From Chondrus crispus (taxonomy: Eukaryota; Rhodophyta; Florideophyceae; Gigartinales; Gigartinaceae), in assembly GCF_000350225.1 (NCBI RefSeq), contig NW_005178839.1, positions 123,395 to 187,394 on the forward strand: a DNA stretch of 64,000 nucleotides. Reading direction: 5' to 3'. Below, piece after piece: positions 11,325 through 23,716 of the stretch. Below the pieces are notes generated by a model. That model saw only the letters and a list, made by a program, of their open reading frames with translations, was not told where the DNA came from and did not search any database. Position 1 is the stretch's first letter; the number at the start of each line of letters is the position of its first letter. The position numbers and the translations under genes are program-made.

Positions 11325-13218
11325 ATGGATAGTTTTGATGCACAGAATCAGAGCTCGCCGTCTTCTGCTAGAAAAAGACCGGTTTATAATAGTGATCCGG
11401 AACCGCCTCATCAGGGTTCATTTGATGAACTCCCCACCCAGGATCCGCATAGCGGATGTGAGGTAAAAGTATCGGAAGACCAATTGACCAAGCATATAGA
11501 TATATCCGATGAGGGTCTGGAAGTTGATTTTCGAGGGGAAGATAGATTTCTATCTCAGACGCGTAGTGAAACTGAAGATTCCGAAGATTCTTCCGGGGTT
11601 TTGGCCCAAGAACTACGCGCATCGAGGTATGCAGAGAATTACAGCCGGCGGTCGCTGCCAAAGTCCATAAATACTTGGCAGAAGCTCATCGCCATACTGG
11701 CGACGTCTGGCACTAACCGGTTGACAGTTGCGCAGTACTCCATCTTTCGTAACACCGTTAACTGGGTTATTGAGCAGTATGCTGGACACGAGAGCTTGTT
11801 GCCGTCATATTCTACAATACTGAGAACTCTGCTTCCCAACCTTCGTGCAAAAACTTTCCCACGGTCGGAGAAGCACCACTTTCCAGTGGATTTGCAGAAG
11901 GCTGGTGGGAAGCGCACTACACATGAGGGCAGTATACCAAATGCTGAAGTAGAAGTAATACTTCCATGCACTTGGGCCATGCAGGATGTTTCGTTTAAGC
12001 CTACATGGGACATCATGCGATCTGGGTGCCTGAGCGACAGCGCTGGTGGTTTGAGTAATCCGTTTTTTCAGCGCTTCGAGCCCTTCCATTGTTTGCAATA
12101 GAAAGACATTTCTCGACAAGCCCCATCATGCCGTTTTCTCCCAATATACTGACGCAGGTCTCGCAGCTTGTTTTCTTTCTCCAGGAGAAACGGTCAGCAC
12201 TGTTCTTGATAGTGAACCGATACCTAAGGAGTGGGCTGGAATTGGCACAACAGAGCTGCAAGAGTATGTGCAAAGTATATCGACCACGCGATGCAGCAAT
12301 TCAGAGTTTCATTTGACGGCTGTTCTAGGGGAAACGAAGCTTTTAACAACAGAAATGATTCCTTCACTGCACTCAGGAAAAGGCATTGATAGAGCAGGAG
12401 ACATACTGACCACTCTATCTGTCAGCGAAAGCACTCTTTATGAATGTTTGCTCATTCATAGAGTCGGCGGTTACGGCAGATCCGGCAATATGATTGAGCT
12501 CGCATGGGTCCCTAATTTCGCACCCTTGGATTGCAACAGAGAACTACCCCACGCTGGAGCATTCGTTCAACCAGTGACAGATATTTTTGTCGAAGGTGAG
12601 AAACTGAGTCAACCTACAGAGTACAATCGCGACCTAGATTGTCCTTGCAGAGAGTCGGAGGGACTTTTACTTGAAAACGGTTTGCGTTACTTTGTTTACA
12701 GAGTACTTCTTTATTCCGACGGGTTTTCGCAATACAAGGATGCTCAAAGTTCTGCAGGTGGTGTTTACATGCTACCTCTTCACATTCTTCCGCAAGACAG
12801 GACATCACGCAAAGCCGTTCGGCTTTTGGGTCTCACACCGCCGGGCGTTAGTACTAGTCAGGCGCTTCAGATTGTATGTGATGACGTCGCCGGGTCAGGA
12901 ACAACCGGCATAGACACATTGGGCGGTGATCGAGTCCCTATTAAGGTTTTTGTTCAAGCTGTGGCTTTCATTGGTGACTTTCTCGAGATTGCGCCCATAT
13001 CTGATTTATTGGGTCACAACCCAGACTCTGCATGTCATTTACGCTTTTTTCACAAGCAAAAACTGGATTTACATCGCTCTGCTCATGGATATACGACAGA
13101 ACGCAATAGTACGGATACATCCAGCTTTAGATCGGAGCCCCGTATGAAAGCCATACGTGAATCAAAAGGCACTGACAAAGATAGGAACCGTGTTCTCAAC
13201 CATCTAGGCATGGAATAA
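11325..13218 (+). CDS. Element X transposase, N-terminal and catalytic part
   Basis: The transposase would cut the element ends and join them to a new site. I chose ATG 11,325 because the sequence then reads as a plausible charged N-terminus (MDSFDAQNQSSPSSARKRP). One frame runs to 12,101 and an overlapping one is open from 12,055 to 13,218. The second shows the signature of CACTA-like/Plavaka-like enzymes: LYSDGFSQY with Asp at 12,718-12,720, a stretch VYMLPLHILPQDRTSRKAVR, then AFIGDFLE with Asp at 12,976-12,978, followed by DLLGHNPDSAC. These are the likely first two acidic catalytic residues. The frame overlap near 12,055-12,101 suggests an indel. Confidence 0.65.
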
Positions 13219-13230
13219 ACGTCTTCTCGT

Positions 13231-14904
13231 ATGACATGTCATAGTCCCATTCGTATGCTTAACGAAATGCTTAATGATGCCAGATCAAGCCAGCAAGTGC
13301 CCTTTGTGACGCCTCGAAAATATTTTCGAGGCGTCCTTCGATCCTTATCGCTCCGTGCTGGTTGCACCAGACCACCTGCTCTCCGGGAACGCTATCCTAA
13401 AAACATGCTTTCTGATGCCCTTCAAGCGAACAAAGAGTTCAAATCGATTCCAGAATATGTGACGGGCTTCGGAGGAATTCCTCGATCACGCAGAGAAAAA
13501 TATTCGACGTGAAAACAAGAAGCTCTATTCGACCACAATCAGTGGTACGTTCTGTACGCTACTTGTTGCTCGATTTGTGTTTGAGGACGAGTGCGCTGCG
13601 CTTCCGAAGAACGAAAATGGACAGAATCACGCGTTGTTGAAAACGGTGCGTGCTTTGACACTGTTTTCAGACCTAGTCGCGACGACCTATTGGTATCTTA
13701 AACTGCATGTAGATGGATACAGATCTGTACACCGTTTTAATAATGCCGCAGGAATGGCATTCATATCCGAACAACTTGTCTGTTGAACAGGCTTCTGCAC
13801 GTCTGTACGTCCAAAGTTGCGATTCACTTTGTGAGATTTCTGAAACTGCGAGGAGTCAGCTCGATAAGCCGAACCTGCACAGAATCATTGAGCTCTACAA
13901 ACATTCAGTTCCAGCAATGGGGCACACGTATCACTTTTCTGAGCTGGTTTTTGAGTTTACACATCAGCCTTTGAAGAGAGGTGTGTCGATGTCGAACCAT
14001 CGCAAACCACACATTCAAGCCGTAAAACATACATTGGCTGACGACTGGGAACGACGGATGGCATCTCTGGCAGGATCACAGAAAGGAAATAATGTTGATG
14101 GTATATTTGAATCGCAGCTGAGAACCTGTATGGGAGAAAACCGGGCTTTAGAAGGGGCGGCGGTATCAATGTCAAAAGGCATGCCAAGCTTGGAAAATGT
14201 ACTGATCAAGCCTGCTATCCAAAAATTATGCGGTGCACTACCATCTCAAACTGCGAATAGCAAAATGAACTGTATGCTGTTTTTGCACAATCGGAAAAGT
14301 ACGAGGGAATCTCATGCTGCTCTGGTTGCCCTGGTGGTCAGCCTGTCTTGAATCAGTTCCAAGTGGCGCGATGATTGCAATATATACCGGAGCGAAGCGG
14401 AAAAAACAAGTTTTAAGCGGAGCAAATCATTCCATCAGGTCGCCATCTCACGACTGTGTTCAAAAGAGTGATGCCGTGCAAGCTATCGTTCATCGACAAA
14501 CGACAAATTTGGCGTTTCCGCACCAACCATCTACTGAAGAGATGAGATAAAGCCCTGATAAGTATGAGATGTGTGTTTTCGCAGTTGATGAGCTGCTGCA
14601 GTGGACAGATTTTTCATGTGACAGAATCGCCCACGAGAGCGGGCCGTTTGCTTTTGCTCGAAAATGTACTAGATATGGCGACAGTACTCTAAAAGTGGCA
14701 CGCAACTCGCCGTTGGTACTGCTAAAACTCAGTGAATCTGTGAGAAAAGTTGGGTTAGTTCATGCTTGTAAAGCTGTGTGTAACGGTAGATCATGTGAGA
14801 TACGCGATATTGAAGGATACGTGGAGCACGATGAGGATCTGCTTTCTGGAGGCCGATTCTATTATGCAACGAAAGAGAGTGGTTACCCCCCACGAATGGG
14901 ATAA
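13231..14904 (+). pseudogene. Element X transposase, C-terminal part
   Basis: Successive frames (13,231-13,512, 13,577-13,786, 13,713-14,351, 14,569-14,904) continue the transposase. The block around 13,875-14,010 (KPNLHRIIELYKHSVPAMGH, then HFSELVFEFTHQPLK) resembles the C-terminal region of Tnp2-like transposases and holds the likely catalytic Glu (13,941 or 13,953). The last frame ends GGRFYYATKESGYPPRMG, also typical of the family end. A 28-bp perfect palindrome lies inside the first frame. The frame changes suggest decay; short introns cannot be excluded. Confidence 0.55.
13308..13335. repeat. 28-bp perfect palindrome in transposase region
   Basis: GACGCCTCGAAAAT followed directly by its inverse, with no spacer. 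It lies in the region where the transposase frame changes. Confidence 0.95.
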
Positions 14905-15108
14905 GCGGGAGTGCGCGGGTATGTATTGTGGGTGAGATGCAGATCAATGCTATTCGCCGGAGAGTGCGAAAGCAACCGGCTGCATGCGTTTCACTCGTCC
15001 ATTTTCGGAATCCTTGGATTCTTACATATGTATGTGTCCCTATTCATCCTTAAGGCTACAAGTTTGACCTAATGCCCTTATTTCTGATGAAGATTGTAGG
15101 GACACTGC

Positions 15109-16150
15109 TGTAGTGCAATGTGCCTGGCAGGCCGCGAACACAGTCCGACGGTCAAACAAAAAGAAGAAAAACAGCAACAGAAACAACCACTGCCGATGGC
15201 ACGCGCAACGGAGCGTTCGAGGCTCCCTTTCCCCTTATGTGGGCTTGCAGCCCACGGTAGATCGACTCCGACGGGGGGGGGGGGTAAGGAAAGATGCCCG
15301 GCCCGGGAGGATATTGGTGGTAGAGACTTGTGAAGACTTGAGTGCTCGGCGAGTGCGGGTTGGGCTTGTGTACGAGAATGTAACCGCGGTTCGCTGGGTT
15401 GTAAGGCCAATGCTCGACGAGCTTCTTCAGCACCTTGCGTATAATTCAAGGTCTTCGACGGGGGCTTGTTCAGCACTACCCGACGGGATCGTAACCGTGT
15501 AGCAACGCTACTACCGACGTGTTGCCCGATGGCTAAAAACACCCTCACCAGCGCGATCGCGATCGCGGTAGGTGGTATCAACTCTGTCTTATACAGTAAG
15601 ACCTTTTGACAGAGGCGTCGTTACAACAGCCTTCCTACGGAACTTGAAACAGTAGCAGCGCTACACAACGTGTTTCCGGATGGCTAAAACACCTACACTG
15701 GGTCGGTCGCAACCGACTCCAATAGAACCAACAGAATTAAGGGAAAATAGATGTAGAGATAGAAAAGGATAGGAATTAGAGATAGAAAAGGTAAAACGAT
15801 AAGGAAAAGGAATGGGACCCCGAGCAATAGAGGATGTCGTTACCATCGTAGAAGGGAAGCGCGTCGCGTGAACGGAAGCGGTCTTCGACGAAGGCGAGAT
15901 CTAACTCCGACAACTCGGGTTGCCTTTACTGACTTGGTGGTCAGAGGGCTAAGGTATATATCGCCCCGCCGGAGCCACTACAGTAGCTCGCGGCGGTAGA
16001 TCTTAGATCTAATCTAATGTCAGCAAAATTAATGCCAACTAATTGACTAAATAAAATTAAATAATTAAAATAAAAACTGTGCAAATATTCACACGTTAGC
16101 CCCCCGATCTCGGACTAAAATTGCTTCCAACACAGTGCTATTGCACTACA
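15109..16150 (-). repeat. Gypsy-2 3' LTR
   Basis: About 1,042 bp, near-identical to 28,875-29,912. In element sense it starts TGTAGTGCAATAGCAC and ends CCAGGCACATTGCACTACA. A TATATA-containing box lies near 15,955 (reverse strand), a likely core promoter shared by both LTRs. A G-run near 15,280 distinguishes this copy from the other LTR. Confidence 0.95.
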
Positions 16151-16163
16151 TATCCCCCTTCTG
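16151..16163 (-). promoter_or_regulatory. Gypsy-2 polypurine tract
   Basis: On the minus strand, CAGAAGGGGGATA directly precedes the 3' LTR, as expected for the plus-strand primer. Confidence 0.75.
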
Positions 16164-16448
16164 AGCGTCCTTGCACATCGGCTACACTCCTTGATCTCCA
16201 ACTCCTTTTTCTCTTCTCGACCCCTTCCATCTCCATTCCTGACCGACGGTCTCCGCATGTGCAAGGACAAGACGAATCCCACGTGTCCTCCACCTCCTGA
16301 GCTCGCGGGCGGAAATACTGCCCCGTCGACGCACCGGTGTCGGCTTCGCGAACAAGTCTCGCGCTTCCGTCGACCTCCATCCTATACCCCGACATCCCCC
16401 TGATTCGGACGCCTCCTACCTGGCCTTTCATCCAGGTTATCATCCCTC

Positions 16449-17981
16449 TTGGGTAGCCCGCCACTACCCCTCGCTCGAAGAGCTACAGGACAAAATCATG
16501 CACGAACTTCCTTATTTGCCTCTGCCCAGTGGTTCCCCTCCGTGGGTATTCGCGACGTTCCCAAAATTGAACACCAATTCGCCGACGACGCGGGCATGCT
16601 TCCCGGTAATCTCCCCGTGCTGGCTATCCGCTCCTTTGACTGGCGGACCCGAATAGCAATTCCGACTTCCATCCTACGTCATCCTCCCCCACGGGGCCGT
16701 CCCACTCTCTCTCTCTGCGATTTATGGAGGCCGTATTCGCTCGGCTTGCCATCCCCATTTCCGACACCCTCATACCCTCATCATACGGTTGCGACACTTG
16801 GCGTTGTCGTACAGAGGGCGAACGCCTCTACTTGGACAATCTCATTGATGTCACCTTTGGTGACCCTGCCGCCGAGGCAGATCGCCTGTGGCGAAACCGA
16901 CATACTGTCACATCTGACGCCATCTTCTGGACCGAACCCATTATCCCTTCGAATTTCCGTCATTTGAAACGCGGGAGTATTTTCTTCTTTCAGAACACAG
17001 TGCGCTTTGAACGGCGTATTCGGTCTGATACGGGGTACTTCATCGGCTACCAAATGGTAGAGGCGCGCGAGATTTCCCGTCAGCATTATGTAAGTCGTTA
17101 CCAGCGCATCCCCTCATGGTGGAGCCAGTACGAGGTGATTCAAGGCTTTTGGGATGAAATAGGACCCATACCCACGTACTATGGCAGCTACCTGCGGGAT
17201 CCGCAACACGGGTTAGGTGGTCTTCCTCACAGAGTGGTGCATCAAAGTAGCTGCGACCCTCTTGTGGGAGACCTACGATTGCTGGCGCCTGTGGCACCTC
17301 CCCGCGAAGCTGATAGCACAAATGTGCCTATTGGACTTCTCTGTCCCTCTGGGTGGCTCTGATTTCAATCTCGAAATACGCTCCCTCCTTGATACGATCG
17401 AGGGCGTGGATTGGGACTGTGTCCCTCCGCAAAACTCCTCTCGATCTTTCAATCGCCAACGTCCCTCTTTCTGCCCTGGTCGAAACCACCCAGCCGCGGG
17501 CGACTTCCTGTGGATCAACCCCTGGTCATCGACCCTCTGCTCAGCGTGGGAAGCTCAAACAAGCCGCCGATTCGGGAACCAAACACCGGTTGCCGACATT
17601 ACCCCCATCATCACATCTGACCCCCGGGAGCTTCACGAATGCTCCCGTCCTTCCCCTCCAATTCCTCCTCGATCGGCTGTCCCTGCTTCCCCGCGCGCAG
17701 CCCTAGCCTCTCCGTCCTCGTCAAAGGCACCTTCAGCTGTCGAAATTCCGTCGGCAGGCCACACCGAAACATTGTCGGTGAGGGAAGTGATATCTTCCCC
17801 ACCGTCTCCAACAATTCCCAAAAATACCCACGACGCCACGAGCGTATACTGTGCCTTGCTCCGCTCTCACGGTGTTGAGGGAGAGGCTCTGCAAGGAGCC
17901 TCGATTGACGACTTGCGAGTTTTGGCTCGCCTCGTGTCATCACTTCCAAAGGGAAAATCCTTTGGCAACCCTTCCGTCTGA
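16449..17981 (+). other. Gypsy-2 antisense ORF region
   Basis: Plus-strand frames opposite to gag-pol: 16,449-16,967, 16,724-17,362 (212 codons) and 17,217-17,981 (254 codons). The second reads as a folded, aromatic-rich protein (RRIRSDTGYFIGYQMVEARE). The third ends in a Ser/Pro-rich tract followed by a helical segment (RVLARLVSSLPKGKSF). No domain is recognised. The position matches the antisense ORF region of Gypsy-1, but I see no clear residue similarity between them. Confidence 0.45.
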
Positions 17982-20900
17982 GCTGGCGGGCGCGACAGTT
18001 CCCTCGTGATAGCTTGTCGCATCTCTATCCTGCCTGCGTGACGCTGAATTTGCGACATCGTCATGTCGCCTTTGATCCGTAAATTGAAACTTCCTGCGTG
18101 CTCTTTCGTCACTTGGTTCCTCCTCTTTTTCTCGTTGGTGCCCCACCCCGTCTTAATCACGGTGGCACCCTTATACCTCCTCCCTCCTTCTCTTCACCTC
18201 GCTATTTCCTCCTCTTTCCTGTCTCGGATTTCTCCTCTTCCCCGTCCTTTGTCCACGTCCCCGGCATTTCTGCAGCTTCAATCCTCTTCTAACGCCGGAC
18301 GCTGTAACGCGGCTTCCTCCGTTTTCGAAGCGATTTCTCCGGCGCACCGGTCCATGACAGTTCTTTTGTGAAATATCTCTTCATAACATTCTGCATCCGG
18401 TCCGGTATTGCACCATCGATCCGGTCAACTCAAGTCTTTCGTGGACAAATACCACCCTCCCTTACATCAACGTTCGGAACGAATTTGGGGTCGTAGTTGT
18501 AGTGTCGCTCTTCCTAGCTCCACGTTGCGAACAGCTCAGGGTCAACAACAAAGATAAGTGAAGGTTAGCGTTCCGATCCGTATATCGAGGGTCTGTCCCC
18601 TCGCGGTGTATGCCGCTCCCCTTCCTGTGAGGTGCCCATTCGGCCTGGTGTGACAACCTTTTTTAAAGCTTTTCGCGACACGTCCTAATCAACCAAATAA
18701 GAAAGCACGATCGTGTGCTTGTTAACCTCGACGTCAGATCAGAGAGGCCTATCGAGCTTGTTTAGCGGGTATGCGCACGCATCTCCGGCTATCTCGCTTC
18801 GTTCGTACGACATTCGACGTTCCGAATGCGGCTTCTTCACACATGAATTTGACGGGCGGCTTATACTTCCTGTGAGGTCGGCGTAGGTGGTCCCAATAAA
18901 CGACCCATAAGGTCAGAGGGGTACGGCTTCCTAAAAGGAAAGGAAGGCGCGAAACTTCTCCCCTCTCAACCGCACAAGAGCTGCTATAGGCTTTTTGCCG
19001 TTACCTCCGTCTCTCTCTTGGTGATGTGCCACCCTTCGCATCGTCCTTTCCCCTTGCTCCCCCTTTCCATTTCTCACCATTCGTAACTGTAGGCAGATCC
19101 ACTGACGGAAAAGGCGGCCCGGGGAGGGAATGATCACATCTTGACACGAATACGGATTGTTTTTTCCTGAGGCGAATTAAAATTATATGTGAGGGTCTCC
19201 TCTACTAGTTCGGGGAGGCTGTCATGTGTCTCGTGACAATCCACGCGTGTCGTCTCCTCTCTCTGCTATGGGTTGGCCTTTTCATGTCCTGAACGACCTT
19301 CTCAGCTTCTCGTGTAGTGTCCTCGGCGAATTTCGTCATGTTGCCCTTACCCTCGTGATGTGGTAATCGTCAATCGTGAGCAAAATTTTCCTCCCCTCGC
19401 ATGATAGTCCTGGAGCACGAGTACGTTGAAATTTTTCCAAAGGACAGCCGGAGGCTTCCCTTACGTCAAGGATCCTACTGAAGTTAGAGAAATTACGACA
19501 ACGTCCCATGTGACAAATGTCGCCCATTCTCAGTTGTCGGTGCGATCATGCACCAATAGCCAACCTCGACGCGAGAATCGGGCAAGGGTCTGGTCCTTCA
19601 ATCCCTTCGAATACGTCGACTTCTCAGCGGTACAGTGTACGAGTTGGAGATACGAACCGCACTGGGTCACAACGGACGTAGATGCCGAGGCTCGCGGCAC
19701 TACTGTCCGGATCGTATAGACTGGCTAACTAGCGGCGCCCTCTCTCTTCCCACTTTCTCTTCGTCCAGAATAGCGTCAGTACCATTGACTTTGTCTCTGT
19801 CTCGTCCGAGGGTTGATCTCCTTGTCCCTCGTTGACACGGTAGTTAGCATATTCCTCGTGGTGGTCTTCTCGCTCTACTCGCCGACAAATCGATGCGAGA
19901 ACCTGTCCTCCTTAACTACAAAAGAAAACAAAAAGAAATAGAACAAAAAATGAAAGGTAGGTACGGTAGAAAGAAACCAAGAGTCAAGCGAAAGAACGAA
20001 AAAGGGGCAGGTCATCACAATGGGTCACTCGGGATAAAAACAAGAATTTGAACTTGGCGTCGTCAGTAGTTACAAGCAACAGATGGATCGTCAATAGCAA
20101 GCTCATCGAGCGACGCTCTCTCTCCTTCGGAGTCGCTTTCCTTGCAATATTCCTCCTGGTCATCCGTGAAGGGGGTAGTGGCGTGGTGCGAGACTCTCGA
20201 TCGCCTCTTGAATGAATAATTCGCCTCCGGTTCCCCTTCTCTCTCTCTTATTTTTGGCGTCTGCCTCAAACAAAGAGGCTATTTGTGAGAACCATTAGTC
20301 GTCGTCTTGGGCAGAAAGGGACGGCCTTCCTATATGGGGGTGCAAAACAGACTGCACGCAATAGTCTCGAAGTCTGCATGACTTCGGATTATGTGGAAGA
20401 ATCCTTCCGCTCGGCGAGCGTCGCCTTCTCAGTTTGTCGAGCGTAGTCAGGGCCTCCGAAACGGGTCCGGCGACGTCATGGTGTTGCGCTTTTGGCAGCG
20501 CCTTGCGCAGTGCTGGGAGACGGTGTCTCCGGACGGCGTCGGGAACTTGGGCCTTCAGCCAACAGCCACTTCGCGTACGTCCAACAAGTACTGTACCAAC
20601 CCATATTTTTGAATAAAATTTCGTGGACTGATCGATGTTCACTTTTCGACTCTTGCCACTCGTCCAGCGGATTTCCGCAGATTTTCGTCTTTTTTGATCA
20701 ATCCACGCCCTACGAGGGCGGATCACTGATCCAAGCGTCGCTTCACGTGCACGCGATACCGCGCGCGATCGTACCCAAAGGAGTATATATTGATTCAGCC
20801 TGAGACTACAGTGATTTTTCCATGTCTCAGCACCAAGTCAATGAGGCTCTCCATCTCCCAGCCATTTCCCATCTCTCCCCGAAACCCCAACAGTGTACAG

Positions 20901-21996
20901 CTCTCTTCTCAGATCGTCATACGCACAACAACAGCACGTTGATTCTCCAGGACGAGTCGCTGGGAGGTGCACTCGAGCGCGCAACCCTCCTTATATATGT
21001 TGTCGTCGATAACGCTTCGCCTTCAGAGATTCCGATTGCCCCTGTCCCCTGGCATGAGTCCTCCATCTCCTCCTTCCTGGTTGCCTCTCGCTGTTGCACA
21101 GACCTCCTCCTTCCCAACTGGAGGTTCCACCGCACACCAAAAAAAACTAAATGACGCGTAGCCTCCTCATCCTTTCTCTCTCCAACGACCTGCGGTAAAC
21201 ATTTCCACCGACATACAGTTCCCCTGACCCTCGAGTAGCCCGCGAAGCGAACCGTCTTCCTTCGCTCTTTCAGTATGTTGTCATGAGGGCGTTTCGCTGC
21301 TAGTATCTATCACCTTGCTGCCGACGCATTCTCCGCAACATGAGCGTCCCTCTTGATCTTCCCCCAGGTAGAATCCATCCCAGGGATCATCGTCTCTCCA
21401 AGTTCGTCCCCTGAGTCTCACGATTCCCTCATCAACTCTTTTCTCTTCCTCTCGATCATAGTCCTCCTTCGAGGCACTTCCAGCGCCTCGATCTCTCACG
21501 CCATTCTTCATGCTGTGCCCTTCTGACCGCACTTGGTCGCTAAGTTGTAAATTAAACAAACACTACCATATTGTCACCAAAAGCGTTGACTTATCATTTC
21601 TTGTTTCTATGGGCAGTCAGCTGCGTTCCTCTTCCCTTGTCCATCAACTACTCAGAGTCTCTGCCTCAAAGGGTGTCGCGCTCCTTCAGGCTGCAGTTCT
21701 TCCTCTTCGTTCAGAAAAGCGTCGGCGCCCCTGAATGTTTCTCCACCTTGCCTGGTCTTCTCGTCCTTCGTTGACGCGGTGATTGGCATCTTCGTGGCCG
21801 TCGTCCTCTCTCGGGGAGCGCCGCACGCTCACTCGGGGATCACCAACCTAGATGCTTCGCGTGAAACGAAAACGAACACAAACACAAAACAAATAAAACA
21901 AAACAAAACAGAACAGTTAAGAAAGTAAAAACGTAGGGTTTTGGTTATGACTCGCGTCTTCTTTTCGCTTTTTCACCAACGCGTTCCGTAAGGGGC
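17982..21996. other. Gypsy-2 long 3' spacer
   Basis: About 4 kb with no convincing gene on either strand. The plus strand is pyrimidine-rich (CT tracts), so the element RNA would be purine-rich here. Two A-rich tracts (about 19,915-19,980 and 21,865-21,930) each follow a similar TCGTTGAC(A/G)CGGT block (about 19,830 and 21,770), suggesting an old internal duplication of roughly 1.9 kb. Confidence 0.45.
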
Positions 21997-23628
21997 TCAT
22001 CCTGGTCTCGCGCATGCGGCTTGCTGTGGGACGAGTTGTTTCTTCCTCCGAAAATACGTCACCACTGCGCTACGCTGTAACTGTTCAATTGGCTCCCATG
22101 TCGCGTCCTCGCTCGCGTAGCCATACCATTCTACCTTGAGAATTAATTTCCCATCTCGATATCCGTGGTCGACTATTTTGTCGATCACGTACTCCTGATC
22201 TCCAGCTCCTCTTTCGTGTTCAGTGACAATTCCTTCCCCCTTCTGAAGACCTTCCGACTCGTCCTCTTCTGCCGGGTCTCTTGACTCGCGTGAGTCTTGC
22301 GGAGTATCCGCTAACGGTAACTCCGTAACTAGATCTTCAGGGTCCTCTCGAGGAGGCGTGTGTACATGGGGGCTACCCCCATTCTCGAAAACATTCCGTC
22401 CTTCGTCTCTTTCTGTCCCATGAAGGAACCGTAGCGCTTGTGCTAAGCCGGTGACCGGCGCGAGGTCCATCGGACTCGGGGCTAGTTCCACCCGGTCTCG
22501 CGAAACGCGCTTCTTTTGATCGTCAATGGCGATCACGACTGTACCTTGATCAGACCTCTTCACTGCGTAGGGTCCCGTAGCGACTTGAGCAAGCTTGTGT
22601 TTTGGCTCGCTCGCCGTCCCTTGTTCCTTTCGTAAGAACACGTAGGATCCCACAGGGATGTCGTACTTCGGCCTGCGAAGTCTTGAATCGAAATTCCGCT
22701 TGTACCGTACCTGTTCCTTGCGCAGACTCTTATCGGCACTTCTCATCAAGCTCTCCAACCACGACTGCCACTTCAAATAGTAGGCTCGTGACGAGCTGAA
22801 CTCCTCCAACTTGGGCTGCGCTTGTAGCGCGAGACTCCTTGGTGCCCGAGCTAATACCAGCTCAAAGGGTGCGATGTTCGTAGTTCGATGAACTTGCGTA
22901 TTATACGCGAACGTTATAGCATCGCTGAACAGATCCCAGTCCTTCGGGTGTTCTCCAACATACTTTCGCAGCGCCGAAGTCAGCGTGCGGTTAAACCACT
23001 CAACTTGGCCGTTGGCTTGCGGGTGGTACGTAGTCGTGAACATATTGCGTATGCCGAGAATTCGGCAGACGTTCTGAAAGAACCGGGCTGTGAACTGTGT
23101 TCCATTGTCGGACAGCAGCTTGACCGGCGGTCCGTACACGAATATCCAATGGTGAACGAAGGCTTGTGCGATGTGCGCAGCTGATATCTTCTTCAACGGT
23201 ACGGTTCGTACCAGTTTCGAGTATCGATCGCTGATCACGAGAATATACCGATTTCCTCGTTTAGTTGTGATTAGCTCGCCGAGTATGTCAATGGCGACAA
23301 ACTCCAGCGGAGCTTTGGGCGTGAACAGCTTCATTTCCTTCGTGTTTATTCTTAACTTCACCCTTTCCCGCGCACATGCGGCGCAATTCTTCGCGACTGC
23401 GTAGCAGTCTAGGGCCATCGTAGGCCAGTAAAAATATCTTCTCAATGTCTTGTACAGTTTCCTGCCTCCAGGATGTCCTGCCAATTTTGCGTAATGGCTT
23501 AACCCAAGGACGCGGTCCCTTAATGATTGTGGTATCACCGGTTGTACAAACTCCGCCACGGTACGGCATAGAGTTCCCTCGAGTTCCTCGGTCTCCATGC
23601 TGAACGTTCTCATCTTTCCGGCGTCCAT
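21997..23628 (-). CDS. Gypsy-2 integrase with chromodomain
   Basis: A 543-codon frame. It shows an HHCC zinc-binding site (H45, H52, C82, C85), a DDE core with D114 (FVAIDILGEL), D174 (LLSDNGTQF) and E210 (NGQVEWFNRT), a basic linker, and a C-terminal chromodomain (YVIDKIVDHGYRDGKLILKV, WYGYASEDATWEP). All hallmarks of a chromovirus integrase are visible. It is the most downstream part of pol. Confidence 0.95.
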   Translation of the reverse strand: MDAGKMRTFSMETEELEGTLCRTVAEFVQPVIPQSLRDRVLGLSHYAKLAGHPGGRKLYKTLRRYFYWPTMALDCYAVAKNCAACARERVKLRINTKEMKLFTPKAPLEFVAIDILGELITTKRGNRYILVISDRYSKLVRTVPLKKISAAHIAQAFVHHWIFVYGPPVKLLSDNGTQFTARFFQNVCRILGIRNMFTTTYHPQANGQVEWFNRTLTSALRKYVGEHPKDWDLFSDAITFAYNTQVHRTTNIAPFELVLARAPRSLALQAQPKLEEFSSSRAYYLKWQSWLESLMRSADKSLRKEQVRYKRNFDSRLRRPKYDIPVGSYVFLRKEQGTASEPKHKLAQVATGPYAVKRSDQGTVVIAIDDQKKRVSRDRVELAPSPMDLAPVTGLAQALRFLHGTERDEGRNVFENGGSPHVHTPPREDPEDLVTELPLADTPQDSRESRDPAEEDESEGLQKGEGIVTEHERGAGDQEYVIDKIVDHGYRDGKLILKVEWYGYASEDATWEPIEQLQRSAVVTYFRRKKQLVPQQAACARPG

Positions 23629-23716
23629 TTCTTCCTTGATGCGGTTGCAGAAGGGGTCGACGGCTTGCTCGCGAATGAGCTCCTCCGGAGTGACAGCTTA
23701 GAAGTGATCGAGGCAA

